Below are positions 33,999 through 45,550 of a stretch of 54,174 nt of DNA, piece after piece. How positions within the stretch are numbered: position 1 is the first letter of the stretch; each line of letters opens with the position of its first letter. Location of the stretch: contig JAHBMJ010000198.1 of assembly GCA_018398765.1 (NCBI GenBank), positions 1-54,174 on the forward strand, read 5' to 3'. A program made the translations under genes and the position numbers. The DNA is from Chromera velia. Taxonomy: Eukaryota > Sar > Chromeraceae. Under the pieces are notes generated by a model. The model saw nothing but the letters and a program-made list of their open reading frames with translations. It ran no database searches and was not told the origin of the DNA.

Positions 33999-35058
33999 AT
34001 GCAGACTGAGGGCATTCAACCTCAAGAGCCTGAAATGATGGCGACGGAGCCTCCAATCTCAGAGGACGCAGTTGAGAATCCGTCCCTGCCCCTGGTGGCC
34101 TACAAAGGCTCTGCAGCTGGAGACAGGACACTGGACGCTGAGGGACATAAGAGGACCCGGGGTTGGTTGAGTAGGTCCAGGAAGCTGGTCTTCACCGACA
34201 GACGGACGCAGACTGTGCTGGTGGAGCCCGAGAAACGTCTTCTCCCGTGCCTTCCCGAACTACCCCGACGCAGAAAGGAGCAGGTGGCGGCGCATTTTGG
34301 GCCCTTCGGGTACAGGGTGAACCTTGTAGACAGAGTCACACACGAACCCAAAGAGATTCCACGGCCGTCTCTGGTGAGACGAGAGATAGGTCAGACAAAT
34401 TCAGGAGACACCCAAGACAACCGTCTACTGAGCAACTCAACCCCCCTGTCCACGTTGGCCCCGGAAGGTCAGAATGTGCGTGCTGGATCGGTGCTGATGG
34501 GCACGTACCTGTACAGATTGGGGAAGGAATGGGACTTCGTGGACAGCAATGGCGCCGCCGCCACAAATGTCCCTAGAGAGAAGAACTGGAAGAAGGGGGT
34601 GGCGACTTATTTCAAGAAGAGGGAGTCGCTAGTGAAGGTGGGCGAAAAGTGCAGTACTTGTCTTCCATGTTTTCTGCCTTGTCTCCTTCTGTTCTCCTTC
34701 TCGCTCACGCCCTGTCTTCTCTTTTTCTCTGTTCCTTTCCATTCACGCTTAGATTCATATGAGGACTATTAAAAGAACAGGGCACCGGACGCATGGAAGA
34801 ATGGGGTTCAGAGGCGGATAATGCGATGATGGACATTGACAGTGCTTCCAAGTGTTCTGCCTTTTTGTTTTTATGTTCAGCCACTGCAATAATTGGCCCA
34901 CTGACAACGAATCTGCGAGGCCTTGCATGGAGCAGAAGTGCATCGACAGAGAGAGATACAGAGTTCGCATGCTGAGTGAGGCGGGGACACTCATTCCAGG
35001 AAAATGGCTGGTAGATGACCGGTCATCTGAATGAAATTGTCGGAGGAGATCGGCCGTG

Positions 35059-35093
<35 letters not shown>

Positions 35094-37698
35094 AAAGTTA
35101 TGGGGACGAAAGAAGCAATCTCCATCTGTGGTTGTATGTGTAAATCGCAATCCTCTCCTCTCCTCTCCTCTTATTGCAGAAACTTGGGATGAAAGAAGTT
35201 TTAAACCCTGTGAACCTGTGTACAACAGGCATGATCAGGTCAGTCTGACACACTGATAGGGAAACGGGGTGACGGTCGTCATGCGTGTGTGCTCTTTCAT
35301 CCATATTCTCCAGTCAATGTACACAGGCAGGCAAACGTGGGCACCCAAAAAGGCAGTGGACGGCGAGCGCATGAGGTTTCTTGTGTAGATTACCCACCTT
35401 CCCCTTCCCAGCCTCCTTCAGATCTGTCGCCAGGTCCCCCCTCCTCCATGCTTTCTCTTGGAACCCGACACGACCATGCATGCGTTTTTCGTGTGCATGT
35501 ATTGACATGTTCTCTGTCTGTATGCTGACGTATGTGTGCACCGTGTGCCGCTTTCGCGCCGTTCCTTTAAATTGATGTGATGTCATGTGATGCTGCAGGA
35601 TCCATGCGGTGTCGATTCTGTCGGACCGTCTGCGGAGAGCTGCAACAACCCTGCAGAGGAAATTCCGGAGGAGACGGACCCTGGTGTTCCTCCAGAATGT
35701 GGGTGGGTGGGGAGGTTTGTGTGTACACGCATCTGTTTCTTTGTTTCCTCAAGGCGTTGGGTTGCTATACCTGCATGCCTTCTCAGCAAAAGTGGGCACA
35801 TGCAGACCGGTGCGAGCACGTAAAGTTGAATGCCTTAGTGTCTGCCCTTTTGGGATCCCAGTCGCCCCTGCATATTCCTTTCTTCCTTCCCTCCCGGTGC
35901 CCCCCCCCCCCCCCATACACACTTTGTATGTGCACGCACGTGCACACTCGCGCGTCTGTGTGTGTGCTTTTGTGTTAATATGTGTCTGTAGCACGCGTCT
36001 GCTGTTTTTGTTGTTTTTCTCTCCATCTCTGTCTGTCCCTTCCCCCTTTCTGTCTGTTTCGCTCAGCAATTGAAGCGAATGCACGCTGCCGCCTCGTTGA
36101 TCCAATCGTTCTGGAGATTGGTCTTCCACGAGAAGAGACCTGCTCAGAGGCTTCTACTCAAAATGGGCAGAGAGAAGGCAGCAGCAACGAAGCTCCAGAG
36201 GGTCAGTACGCCCACAGCCTGCATGATGTCAGATACATGCATGTCCACTCTTAATCTTCACTCAAATAGCCTGGTTGGTTGGTTGGTTGGTGACCTCCTT
36301 AAGGGAGCCCTTCCACAGGCTTCCCAAGAATTGGGGTCTTGCCAATTCGGTTCTAGCAACAGCTTTTGTTCGTCTCTCCGTTTCATTGTCGATTCCTGGT
36401 TCTGCCTGTTTGTCGATCTCTCTACGTGTCAGCCCCCATCCACCTCTCTACACGTTGTAGATCCATCTGATGTCTTTCCTCAATATGCCCCTCTGCATCA
36501 CTCCCTCTTTCCCTCCCTGTCTACAGCACTGGATGAAGAGGCAGGCGGAGAAGAAAGGTCGAGACGGGGGCGTCCTTCTTCTCTTGATCAAAAAGCTTGT
36601 GGGGGTCGAGAGACTCAGAAAGGCGCAGACAAGAAAGGTCAGACAAATAGACACACAAACACAGAATGTGTGTCGAGTGTGCTGAGAGCATAGTTAGGTC
36701 GTCGGTCGCCATGCAGACTGCCTGCCTGCTGATTTCTTGACTGCCTCCCGTTTCTGTCGTCCTCCGCATTTGTCTTGTACGGCCCTGATTTTGTCCGTGA
36801 TGAACAATGAATCTTTAACACCCCCCCCCTCTTCCTCTCTGTGTCCCTGTCTGCCTGTGTGCTCGCAGGCCGCCTTCAGGCTCCAGAAGATGTGGCGAAT
36901 GTCTCTCTTCCTTGCCACAACGAGGCGGAGAAGCCTTCGTCAGTTTTTGTTGTTCATCAAGATCTCCTCTCTCTTTCCTTTCTTGGAGTCCTGCTCAATA
37001 TCATCTGTCTGTCTATCTGTGTGGGAAGGATCAGTCTGTGTCTTTTTCTGTGCGTCTATTCGTCTTTTCTCTCTTTCTCTCTCTCTCTTCGTTTCCCGCA
37101 TGGAATATGTGACTGCAGCCAAAAAACGACATCAAAGCACCTTTGGCAAAGATTTTTCCTGATTGTGCGTGCAGTCGCCCAGTCCGTTCTCTCTCTGCTC
37201 CTCCTCCAACTGCACCACTTCGGCCTCAGGGGATTTCCACAGGTACGGTGAGGCGGGTGAGAGATAGGGGGTGAGGGAATTTTGACTGACTTCTCTCTCC
37301 GTGTCTGTGTCTGTGTCTGTGTCTGTGTGTGTCTCTGTGTCTGTGTCTGTGTGTGTGTGTGTGTGTGCGTGTGTGTGTGCGTGTGTGCGTGTGTGTAAGT
37401 GTGTGTGTGTGTGTGCGTGTGCGTGTGTGTGTGTGTGTGTGCGTGTGTGTGTGTGCGTGCGTGCGTGCGTGTGTGTGTGTGGGTGTGTGTGTGTGTGCGT
37501 GTGCGTGTGCGTGTGCGTGTGCGTGTGGGTCTATGTGTGTGGGTCTATGTGTGTGGGTCTATGTGTGTGGGTCTACGTGTGTGGGTCTACGTGTGTGGGT
37601 CTATGTGTGTGTGTCTATATGTGTGTGTCTATGTGTGTGTGTCTATGTGTGTGTGTGTGTCTGTGTGTGTGTGCTTGTGTGTGTGTGTGTGTGTGTGC

Positions 37699-37732
<34 letters not shown>

Positions 37733-40700
37733 ACATGCAGAGTCAGACCAGCAGGATTGACCTTGCTTCCCTTGCCAAGTCCTCTCTTCCCTGTCGGTGG
37801 GCAGGGAGAGCCCCGACGCCCAAACCTGTGCAACAGGCAGAGAAGGCGACAGAGAAACAGACACAGCAGAAGGAGACCACAGAGGAGGCTGGTAAGCTCT
37901 TAAACTCTTTTTGTCTTTCCCTCTCTGCTTGTTATGAGCAGCTTCGTCGAATGAAGTCGGTACTGACGTCTTCAGAAGAATCGCAGCAGCAAGGCAAATG
38001 CTCCTTCTGTGCGCCAATCTTTTATTCCTCTCTTCTTTCCACTCTCTGTTGATGCAACGAACCATAGTGAGAGCTTGACCAAACACCGTGGGCTTGTTTT
38101 TTCTATCCTTCTTTGTGCTTTGGGGGAGAAGGCCTCGCCAGGCGCACGTCAAGTGCTGCTTCAGCATCAAGAATCATTGTCATGAGCTCATACAAGCCTG
38201 TATGTATATGGCTGGATTGATTAGATGAAGAGGAGCTGGAGAAACCGGAAGACCTGCCACAGAGAGTGATGGCACCCAGAGCAACGACAGTCATGAGGAG
38301 AAGCATGTTCGTATCCGCTGCACAGGTCAGCTGCCAAACATGAGGGAGGAATGTTTTCCCTCCATCTTGTCATCAATACTTTCTTTCATCGCGTCTTTTC
38401 TTCACATGGGGTTCTGGCCGGATAGACGGAATGTCTGGTAGCACTTCCGTTGGCTCTCCTGCCTGGATTGTTTCTCTCGATTCAGCCACTCCACGATGAT
38501 CCCCGCTGTCGCAATTTTGAATTCTTTCTTTGCACTTCCTTCCTGTTCCTCCTGCATTTCTCGCTGTGGGTCTCTTCATCTACCTCCCGCAGTTGGCCTC
38601 CTTGCAAGCCTTTGCACTCCCAGCAAGTCCCCAACCAACGAAGCCCAGAGACAGGGGAGCAAAGGCCAAACAGCAGCAGACAGCAGCCAAAAGATCTTCC
38701 TTCTCAGAACCTCCAGCAACAGACAGGGAAAGAGGAGCAGGGCCCAATCCTGTCCTTCCAGCCCCCGACAGACCCCGGATGACGATCGTTGAGAAGGACA
38801 GGGACAAGGAAAAAGAGGGGAAGCAGCAGGGGGGGGGAGGGAGTATGGAGTCTCCTCTTCCCGTTTCGCCCTCAACAGAAGGAAATGCTTCCACGAGAGT
38901 GCGAGCAAAAACGGCAGCGTACGTCGTTGATTCTTTTACTTATATACCCTTTGTCTCTATTGTTTTCGCTCTCGTATTGTGTTTTCCTCATCTTCATTCC
39001 TGAATTCGTTGTGCCTGAGACAGGGAAGACAGACACGAACACTCTTGCTTCTTTGCACATAGGCAACTTTGAATTTTAGATGCCCGTCCATTTGAATCGA
39101 ACATTTCGTTTCTCGCACCCCCCTTCCGCCGTCTCTCTTCACGCAGGCAAGAAAGAGACGAGAGCGGAGAGACAAGCGGAGAGACCAGCGGTGGAAAGAG
39201 TGGGGGTCAGAAAGAATTTGGAGGGACCGTTGGATTCGCCGCAGTGGCAAAACTCCGGCAGCAAGTGAGCTTGGCTGTCTTTCTACACTGGAGTATGAGT
39301 GTGGAAGAGCAGTTTTGGTGCTCTTTCTTTGGTCTGGCTCAGCGTGAGAGACAGGCAGGCAGATAAGAAAATGAAAAGAGGGCGGGAGGCCGTCGTTCTT
39401 CGATGTATCATTCGATCCCTCTGACATCCATGCTCTTTCAGAAATCAATCCCTTATGAACAACTCAACGAAAGGCTTCTTCGTAGACGGGACTGATGTTC
39501 CGTACACATGCGAGAAGTGGACTGAAGATCCAAATAGAGATAGGAGCAGGGTTCGAATTTCGTACCCATAAAAACAAGATGAATGCTTGTCCGCAGGCCA
39601 AGAAATCCCGTTTGATCGACTTCGCCAGGAGGGACACGAACCAACAGAAGGACCTCCAGAAGGAGAAGGAAGAGGCCAACATCCAGATGATTCGAAAGGC
39701 CTTCATCGATGCTGGTCGGTCTGTGTCTCTGTCTGTTTGTGTGTCACGGTGTGTGTGTACGTGTGTGTGTGTGTGTGTGTGTGTGTGCATGAATGAGAGA
39801 GCCCCCATACCGACCGCTCCGCGAGTGAGCCGATCAGCAAAGCAATGCGAGCACTCGAAGCAACGAAAGGAACGGCATCGGAAAGGGGCTTCTTTTGCAC
39901 GCAATCAATCAACCTGTTTGGCAAATTAGGTAAAGGTATCAAGCCTTCCGACCCCTTCTCCTTCTTCTCTCGCCCACTTTTTCCTTCATGATCACCCACT
40001 TAGTGCTCATCGTCTCCTCACGTCTGCCCCCCTCCCTGCGCATGCATCAACCTGCCTGCCTGCCTGGATGGATGGATGGATGCAGCGACCCGTAGCGGCG
40101 TGTTTGTCCCGTCCTACTTTGCCACCTCAACGGACACCGTCGTTAGCCTTGCCCCTCCCAGTCCCCCGCCCACAACAGGGCGGCGCACCATCGTTCCCTC
40201 AGACCTACCAGGGGGGGCACAGGGCGAAAGGTCAAAACAGGGAGGAGGGGCGCCCCCCCCAAAGGCTGTACAGACCCACGGGCACACACAAACCCCCCAC
40301 CCCTCTCCGCAGCATCCCGGACGATTTATGAACGAACGAGCGAAAGCTGTCGCAGCAGCCAATGCCGCAGCTGAAGCTCAAGCTCAACTGGAGAAGACTC
40401 GCTCATTACTTTTTCTCCATCCGTCTGCATGTGATCAGTTACTCCGTCTCCCATTGAAGGATCACCCCTGTCCTCCTCCCGTATCACCCCTGGATGCTCT
40501 CCTTTCACCCGATGCCTTCTTCTACTCCGACTTTCTTCGAGTCTCTGCCATGCAAATTCCTGCCGAGACCTTTCAGCCCAATTACTGGACGGTCGCTGTG
40601 ATCGCTTCCAAACGCAAAATTCCTTTTCCTCGGGAGGAACTCAGGCGGTTTGTGCAAAACAGGTGGGGGTTAGGGGATATACGGAAGTGGCAAAATATCG

Positions 40701-43700
40701 ATTCGATTCCATCGACCTATGTATGCACCGAGAGAGAGACGAAAGGTCGGGCCGTTGCTGCTTCATATCCTTCCCGCCTTCTGCCATAATGCCCATATGA
40801 CCTTTTCTTCTTTCGTAAATAACCTGTGGAAGTGAATCTGCACAGAGAAAGACCCATGCAGTCCTCGAAGGTTGTGGGAGGAATTTCTTTCGTTTTCCGT
40901 TCCTCTCTCTCATTTATATGTGTATGTGCGCGTTTTTTCAGAAAGCCCGCATTTGGTCTGAAACGCCACCCGCCCTCTGCGTTCCACGACTTCGACGAGG
41001 CATCGAACAAGAGCAAGGTTCCCGACTGGCCCAGCAACGCAGCGGGATTCCAGGCTTCGGACCTGTGGGATGGAGGTGGGCCCTTGGAACCTCGGTACAG
41101 AGAGAAGGAGGGCACCCAACGACCTCAGAAGAAACTACTCAAGTGAGTGAGTGAATGGGGCCAGTATGCACACGGGGAGAAGAAAGAGTGAGCAAGATCA
41201 ATTCGATAAGATATGGAAAAGTAACGAGAGGACATATGACTGCCTGAGTATGAAGGATTGTGCAGATATGTGGCAAGGATTAAAACCTAGCCAGACACAT
41301 TTAGCAGTCAGGAAAAGTCCAACTGCGAGCCTTTCTATTGCGCTTCCTCAATCATGGCGCTAGATTCGTCGTTTGGGTTCAATTTCCTGCGCGTTGATTG
41401 ATGCAGAAAGATGGTCCGATCCCTTTCCCGAGAACTGACCGGGGAGGTCGTCAAGGAGCTCAATCGGAGGTTTGTCCATTTGTTCGTCCTTTTTTTTTGT
41501 TTGTCTGTTTGTTTGTTGTTTGTTTGTTTGTTTATGTGCTCATTTGTATGCGTTTGTTTCCACCTGTGTCTCTTTTCTTGTTCACCCGTCCGCTTCTCCC
41601 CCTCTCTCTTTCTTCGTTTATCCGTGTAGTTTCTCTTTGCCACTTCCTATCGCTGCTTTGTCCCTTTGATCAAACCTTCACACACAGAGACCGAGCATGT
41701 CAGTATTGTCCGTGTGCAAAAAATAGATCCCCATGTTCCCACAGAAGGAACTCCGAGACGCACAGAAAGGAAGGCAGAAACAAAGAGAAGAAGAACACAC
41801 ACACAAACACACGCGCGAGCGCGAAAGGAAAGCTGGAGAAGCCTCTGCCGCTCAAGCCTCTTCGCACTTGTCTTCGCTGATCTGCAGTCTGGCTGTCTCT
41901 GTGCCAATGCCCAGACAGGTCTAGCGCTCCGTGCCGATGCAAATTGTGCAAGACTCTATAGAGACGGGGTATCGTCTTTCGATCCCGCACTCTCTCTCCC
42001 TCTGTCAACATGATACACATCCCCATCTACCTGCCTGTCTGCCTGCCTCCCTGCCTCGATCCCTGACAGGATCGAGGGGGACAAAAAATTCCTCCACCCC
42101 CTCTACGAGCAATGGTTCGATAAGGTCCCTGAGAGGCGACTGAGGATGTTGCAGGCATCACAGGGGGCATCTGCAAGAGGGACGGGGAAGCCAGATGGAC
42201 TTTCTGGGAGGGGACGTTGGGCGTCGCCTCGTGAGTCCGTGACTGAAGGAAGCGCTAGAAGGTCAGCTGGTTGGCTGTTTCTTCTTATCCCGTGAGCCCC
42301 TTCTCTTCTCTTCTCTTCTCTTCTCTTCTCTTCGGTTGTGGTCTGCCTCAATTGATTCGCTATCTTTTGAAGAAGTCGCCTTTTCTTCATCTGATAGATG
42401 TCTTCTGATTCGATCTGCACACCGATCAAAGGCAAGGTCGGCATGTGCGTCTTCTTTCTTCCTTCCTTCCTCCCTTCCTTCCTTTCTTATCGATGAGTCG
42501 ATGTGTGGCTTAATTTTTGGCTGCGATCTTACTCTCCCTCTCAAAGGTCCGTTTTCATTTTGCTTTTTTCTTTTTTCCCCTTGACGCCTCCCTGAAATAA
42601 TCGATACGTACAGGAAGTCTGCAATTCGGGCGGCTCACAGTTGTTGTTTGCTGTTCGATCTGTCGGAATCTCACGTTCTTTCGGCAAAATCTGTCTGCAT
42701 TTTTGATTTACTCCCCTTGACTCCCCCCCCCCGAACTGATTGACACCCATGCACACGCATGCAGGAAGTCTGCGATCAGGGCGGCTCTCCTTGCGGCAGT
42801 GGCACCGATTGCGATGGACAGCAATCGGCGGATTCGGACAGCCTCTGTCCCCATTCTGTCGGCCCACACAGGGGCACCCATGGGAAAGGGGGAGAAGGGC
42901 GGGGGGGGCGTTTTAGAGCTTCCAGTCGGGCGCTGGAGGGAGCGTGGACTCACTGAGGACTTTCAAGGAGGCATGAGTGCAGGGGGACAGTCGAGGACTA
43001 TGCGAAGGTCTACTCTCCCACCGATTCAAATCAATTTGCCCGACACAGCTCGCCATGACATCGCCACACCGCCAGAGAACGGGGAGATGACAGGTGGGTC
43101 ACTGACAGAAGGAAGAAATGGGTCACCTAACGGTGGGATGTCCGGTAGAGGGAGGCAATCTCATCGAGCATCGGGGAAGAATGTTCCGACAAGGCGACGC
43201 AAGAGTGTAGCCTCGATTCTTCTGAAGAACCAAACGGAATTTCGAAAAGGTTCCTCCCCCAATACTGGAGGTCCAGCATCCGTGAAGTCCCTCCCTGCAC
43301 GTGCATCCCAGGCTCTTAGAGCCCGTAACGAGCCCGAAGCGGTGGTCGAGCAAGCATCTTTCAACCTACAGGGGGGACAGGGACAGCAACCCCACGCCGC
43401 AGGTTCGGGCCGAGACATGGCGACTTCGTTCGACGCGCCGCCACAACCTGCCCCAGTATCCTCCCGTCGCCGCACGTCGATTTCGTACGTCAACCAGATT
43501 CAGTCTCATGGTATCTACACAAGCAGACAGGGCGACGGACGGCTTCTAGAGAGGCTCTCTGGCGAGGGGGCGATGGCAAGACGCACTAGCCAAAGACGGG
43601 CCAGTGGGGGGGAGACGGACTTTCCAATTCCGCAGGATCCGGACAGAGGCAGCTCAGCAGAGGGAAGGGAACCGTGCCCAAGTCCCGTTGTGACGAATCC

Positions 43701-43749
43701 CGCCTCAAGCTACCACTCTCCAGGTACTGTTTATGCAGAAGAGTTGTGA
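33999..43749 (+). CDS. IQ-motif protein of unknown family, about 21 exons
   Basis: Exons: 33999-34637, 34753-34805, 34881-34975, 35094-35137, 35180-35238, 35599-35698, 36067-36201, 36527-36637, 36869-36938, 37175-37242, 37741-37891, 38225-38325, 38593-38842 (or to 38918), 39147-39264, 39442-39550, 39597-39714, 40086-40662, 40942-41142, 41407-41469, 42070-42261, 42765-43749. With exon 13 ending at 38842 (donor GTATGG) all phases match, giving about 1412 aa; the stronger-looking donor at 38919 breaks the frame, so that junction is unsure. Exons 6-9 encode four IQ-like helices that should bind calmodulin or myosin-type light chains: AATTLQRKFRRRR, AAASLIQSFWRLVF, AAATKLQRHWMKRQ and AAFRLQKMWRMSL. 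Charged helices follow (RRDTNQQKDLQKEKEEANI in exon 16). The last exon is Ser/Arg/Pro-rich and probably disordered. Exons 2-5 are the least certain. I recognise no ortholog; a cytoskeletal role is only suggested by the IQ motifs. Confidence 0.68.
35061..35092 (+). repeat. (TC)n at acceptor of IQ-gene exon 4
   Basis: TC run ending in the CAG at 35091-35093. It serves as the polypyrimidine tract for the proposed exon 35094-35137. Confidence 0.85.
37299..37738 (+). repeat. 440-bp GT-rich array filling an IQ-gene intron
   Basis: Almost the whole intron 37243-37740 is (TGTC)n, (GT)n, (GTGC)n and a 14-bp-type subrepeat around tgtgtgggtcta, running up to the CAG at 37738-37740. On the complementary strand it is CA-rich. 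The long open frames across it are produced by the repeat and are not genes. Confidence 0.95.
39749..39788 (+). repeat. (GT)n microsatellite in IQ-gene intron
   Basis: GT run inside the intron 39715-40085. Confidence 0.9.
42299..42334 (+). repeat. (TTCTC)n pentanucleotide repeat
   Basis: About seven tandem TTCTC units in the intron 42262-42764 of the IQ-motif gene. A CTTC-type tract follows at 42448-42486. Confidence 0.9.
42612..42645 (+). pseudogene. Partial duplicate of last-exon start in IQ-gene intron
   Basis: The bases caggaagtctgc followed by an aattcgggcggctca block repeat the acceptor and first bases of the final exon (42762 onward, caggaagtctgc then gatcagggcggctct), 150 bp upstream in the same intron. 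The coding match ends after about 30 bp. It looks like a small tandem duplication that leaves a decoy or alternative acceptor at 42614. Confidence 0.6.
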
Positions 43750-45550
43750 ATTCATGTATGAAACTCGCAGTGCAACTCGATTCAGTGACGAGTCGAGTCC
43801 TAGGCTAGGTCCTAGGTCCAGGACGGTAATTCAATGCAGGTGACAGGCGTTGTATCGCTGACTGCATGAATATCTAACTTAAATTCATTTTTACTTTATC
43901 CACATTTTCTTTTTATTTTATTGAATTGAATGGATTGTTATATGAACTTTTATAAATAGTTTTTATTCAAATCTAGATTCAAATTGGATATGTATTACTA
44001 AAATAAATGGTGAGGCAGGTTACAAGGTAGTACAGCTTACAGGGTTAATTCAAACACTGATTCAAACTAGTTCAAACAATTCACTAGATAATTCAAGTTA
44101 CCGTAAATTTAACATGTTAATAAATTAAGGAGCCAGATATCGATCTAGCTATAGTATTATATTCAAGTTAGGCCTAGAGTTATAGGTTTAAGGTATTCTT
44201 TCTGCGTATTATATTGTTACTATTGTATTGTTGCGGTTAAAGCTGGTGTCGCCTGGCGAGCCACCACTTAAGTTAGGCTCTGGCCAACCGGGGCATAAAA
44301 TATAAATTCCGTTCACATTCATTCATGTACTTAAACTCTACTATAGATATAGCGGGAAGGCCCAGTACAGAACCTATCAATCACTTAATCAATCAAATTT
44401 CAGAGTTGTTAAGTCTCGACAAACCTAAGTACCAAAATCCGATACCGACCCCCTGATCCAAATTTTTTTGGTACTTTCGGTACCTTTTCAGTACTTTCGG
44501 TACCGGCTTTTTTACATATTCTAAACAGGTTTTTAGAACTCTTTACAGACTGTTTATACGCCGTTAATTAGGATACTGGAATGCTCAAAGATGACTAGCA
44601 TGAACTTTTGATGTCAAATTTGAAGCGCGAGGGGGGGGTGCGCGCCTGCATAGGCCGCGGCGTGTGGGCCCTGGGCCGCGCATTATGTGTGTCTCGCGTA
44701 TCCTCACATGGATGCAAAACTGCCATCTGAAGCATCACCGTCTCCTTACATGAATTTTGGGGCTGCACACGTGCACCGCCACGAAAAAAAATTTTTTGGC
44801 CCCCCCTTTAAGGTACACTTCAACCCTGAAATGTACCTTAAGGGGGGACGGGGTCAGAGAGGGCTTTGTGGTACGGTTGATGCAAAAAAAAAGAAGAGAT
44901 GAGGCAGAAGGAGCGGTACAACCGCCACCGGTACCCTCTAGGACGCAAGGCAGTCCACTTTTTAGGGCTTTTTACCTCCCCATTCGCTCTAGCCAGCGTC
45001 TGTTACGTCGTTCCGGGCCTCTTCTCCATGTGTATGACGCCTTCGGCCCGGGGCCCGCCCCCTACTTGGCACGACCCGTCCCGGCCGGCCCCACCCGGAC
45101 CCCCTCTGAGTGCACACGCCTCTCCCCCCCGGGACCAACACCCTTTCACAAGCACGAAGCTCCGTCTCTCTTGTCCACATAACTTTGTACTACTCCCTCT
45201 GCAGCCTTTTTAGGTCTGATAACCGCTTTGTGACACCCGGTCCGGACCCTGCGCTGGACCTCGGCCCGGCTTGTCCTGGTCTGGCCATGGTGATGGCCAG
45301 CCCCGGCCCGACACGAACCTGGACTGTCCTCTCTACCCGTCGATCCCCTAGCAGCACGTAGAGCTCCCTCTCTATCCCTTCTAGCGCCCGGCCGTCCTCT
45401 CTCTCTATTGCTTTCCGTACATGCGTCTCTTACACCTCGCTCCAAGCCATCACATGTCCCCCAGTGGCACTGCCGTGCAACCCCACCCTGCACCTCACCC
45501 CTCCAAGCCCCTAGAGCGACTGACCAAAGAAACAAAAGAGGCAGCCAACT
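43750..45550. other. Gene-free, AT-rich then GC-rich
   Basis: 43850-44600 is AT-rich with no coding signal. A short direct repeat gtactttcggtacc occurs twice at about 44472-44505. 44620-44690 flips to GCGCG-rich sequence, and a hairpin follows at 44800-44847. 44900-45550 is GC-rich with biased open frames in several phases but no recognisable protein. No gene is called. Confidence 0.5.
44800..44847 (+). repeat. Strong inverted repeat (hairpin)
   Basis: The arm at 44801-44817, CCCCCC-TTTAAGGTACA, pairs with 44832-44847, TGTACCTTAA-GGGGGG, leaving a 14-base loop and one bulged base: 16 pairs in total. It could be a transposon tip, a cruciform-forming site or an RNA hairpin. It is not obviously a terminator in a eukaryote. 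Confidence 0.8.

Noticed and set aside
37301-38052. Long Cys/Val-rich proteins read across the GT array
   Set aside because: They are translations of a GT-rich intron repeat. True exon 11 starts at 37741 in one frame only.
43123-43549. Minus-strand and alternative-frame proteins in the last IQ-gene exon
   Set aside because: They overlap a 985-nt terminal exon whose phase fits the upstream exon. No independent support.
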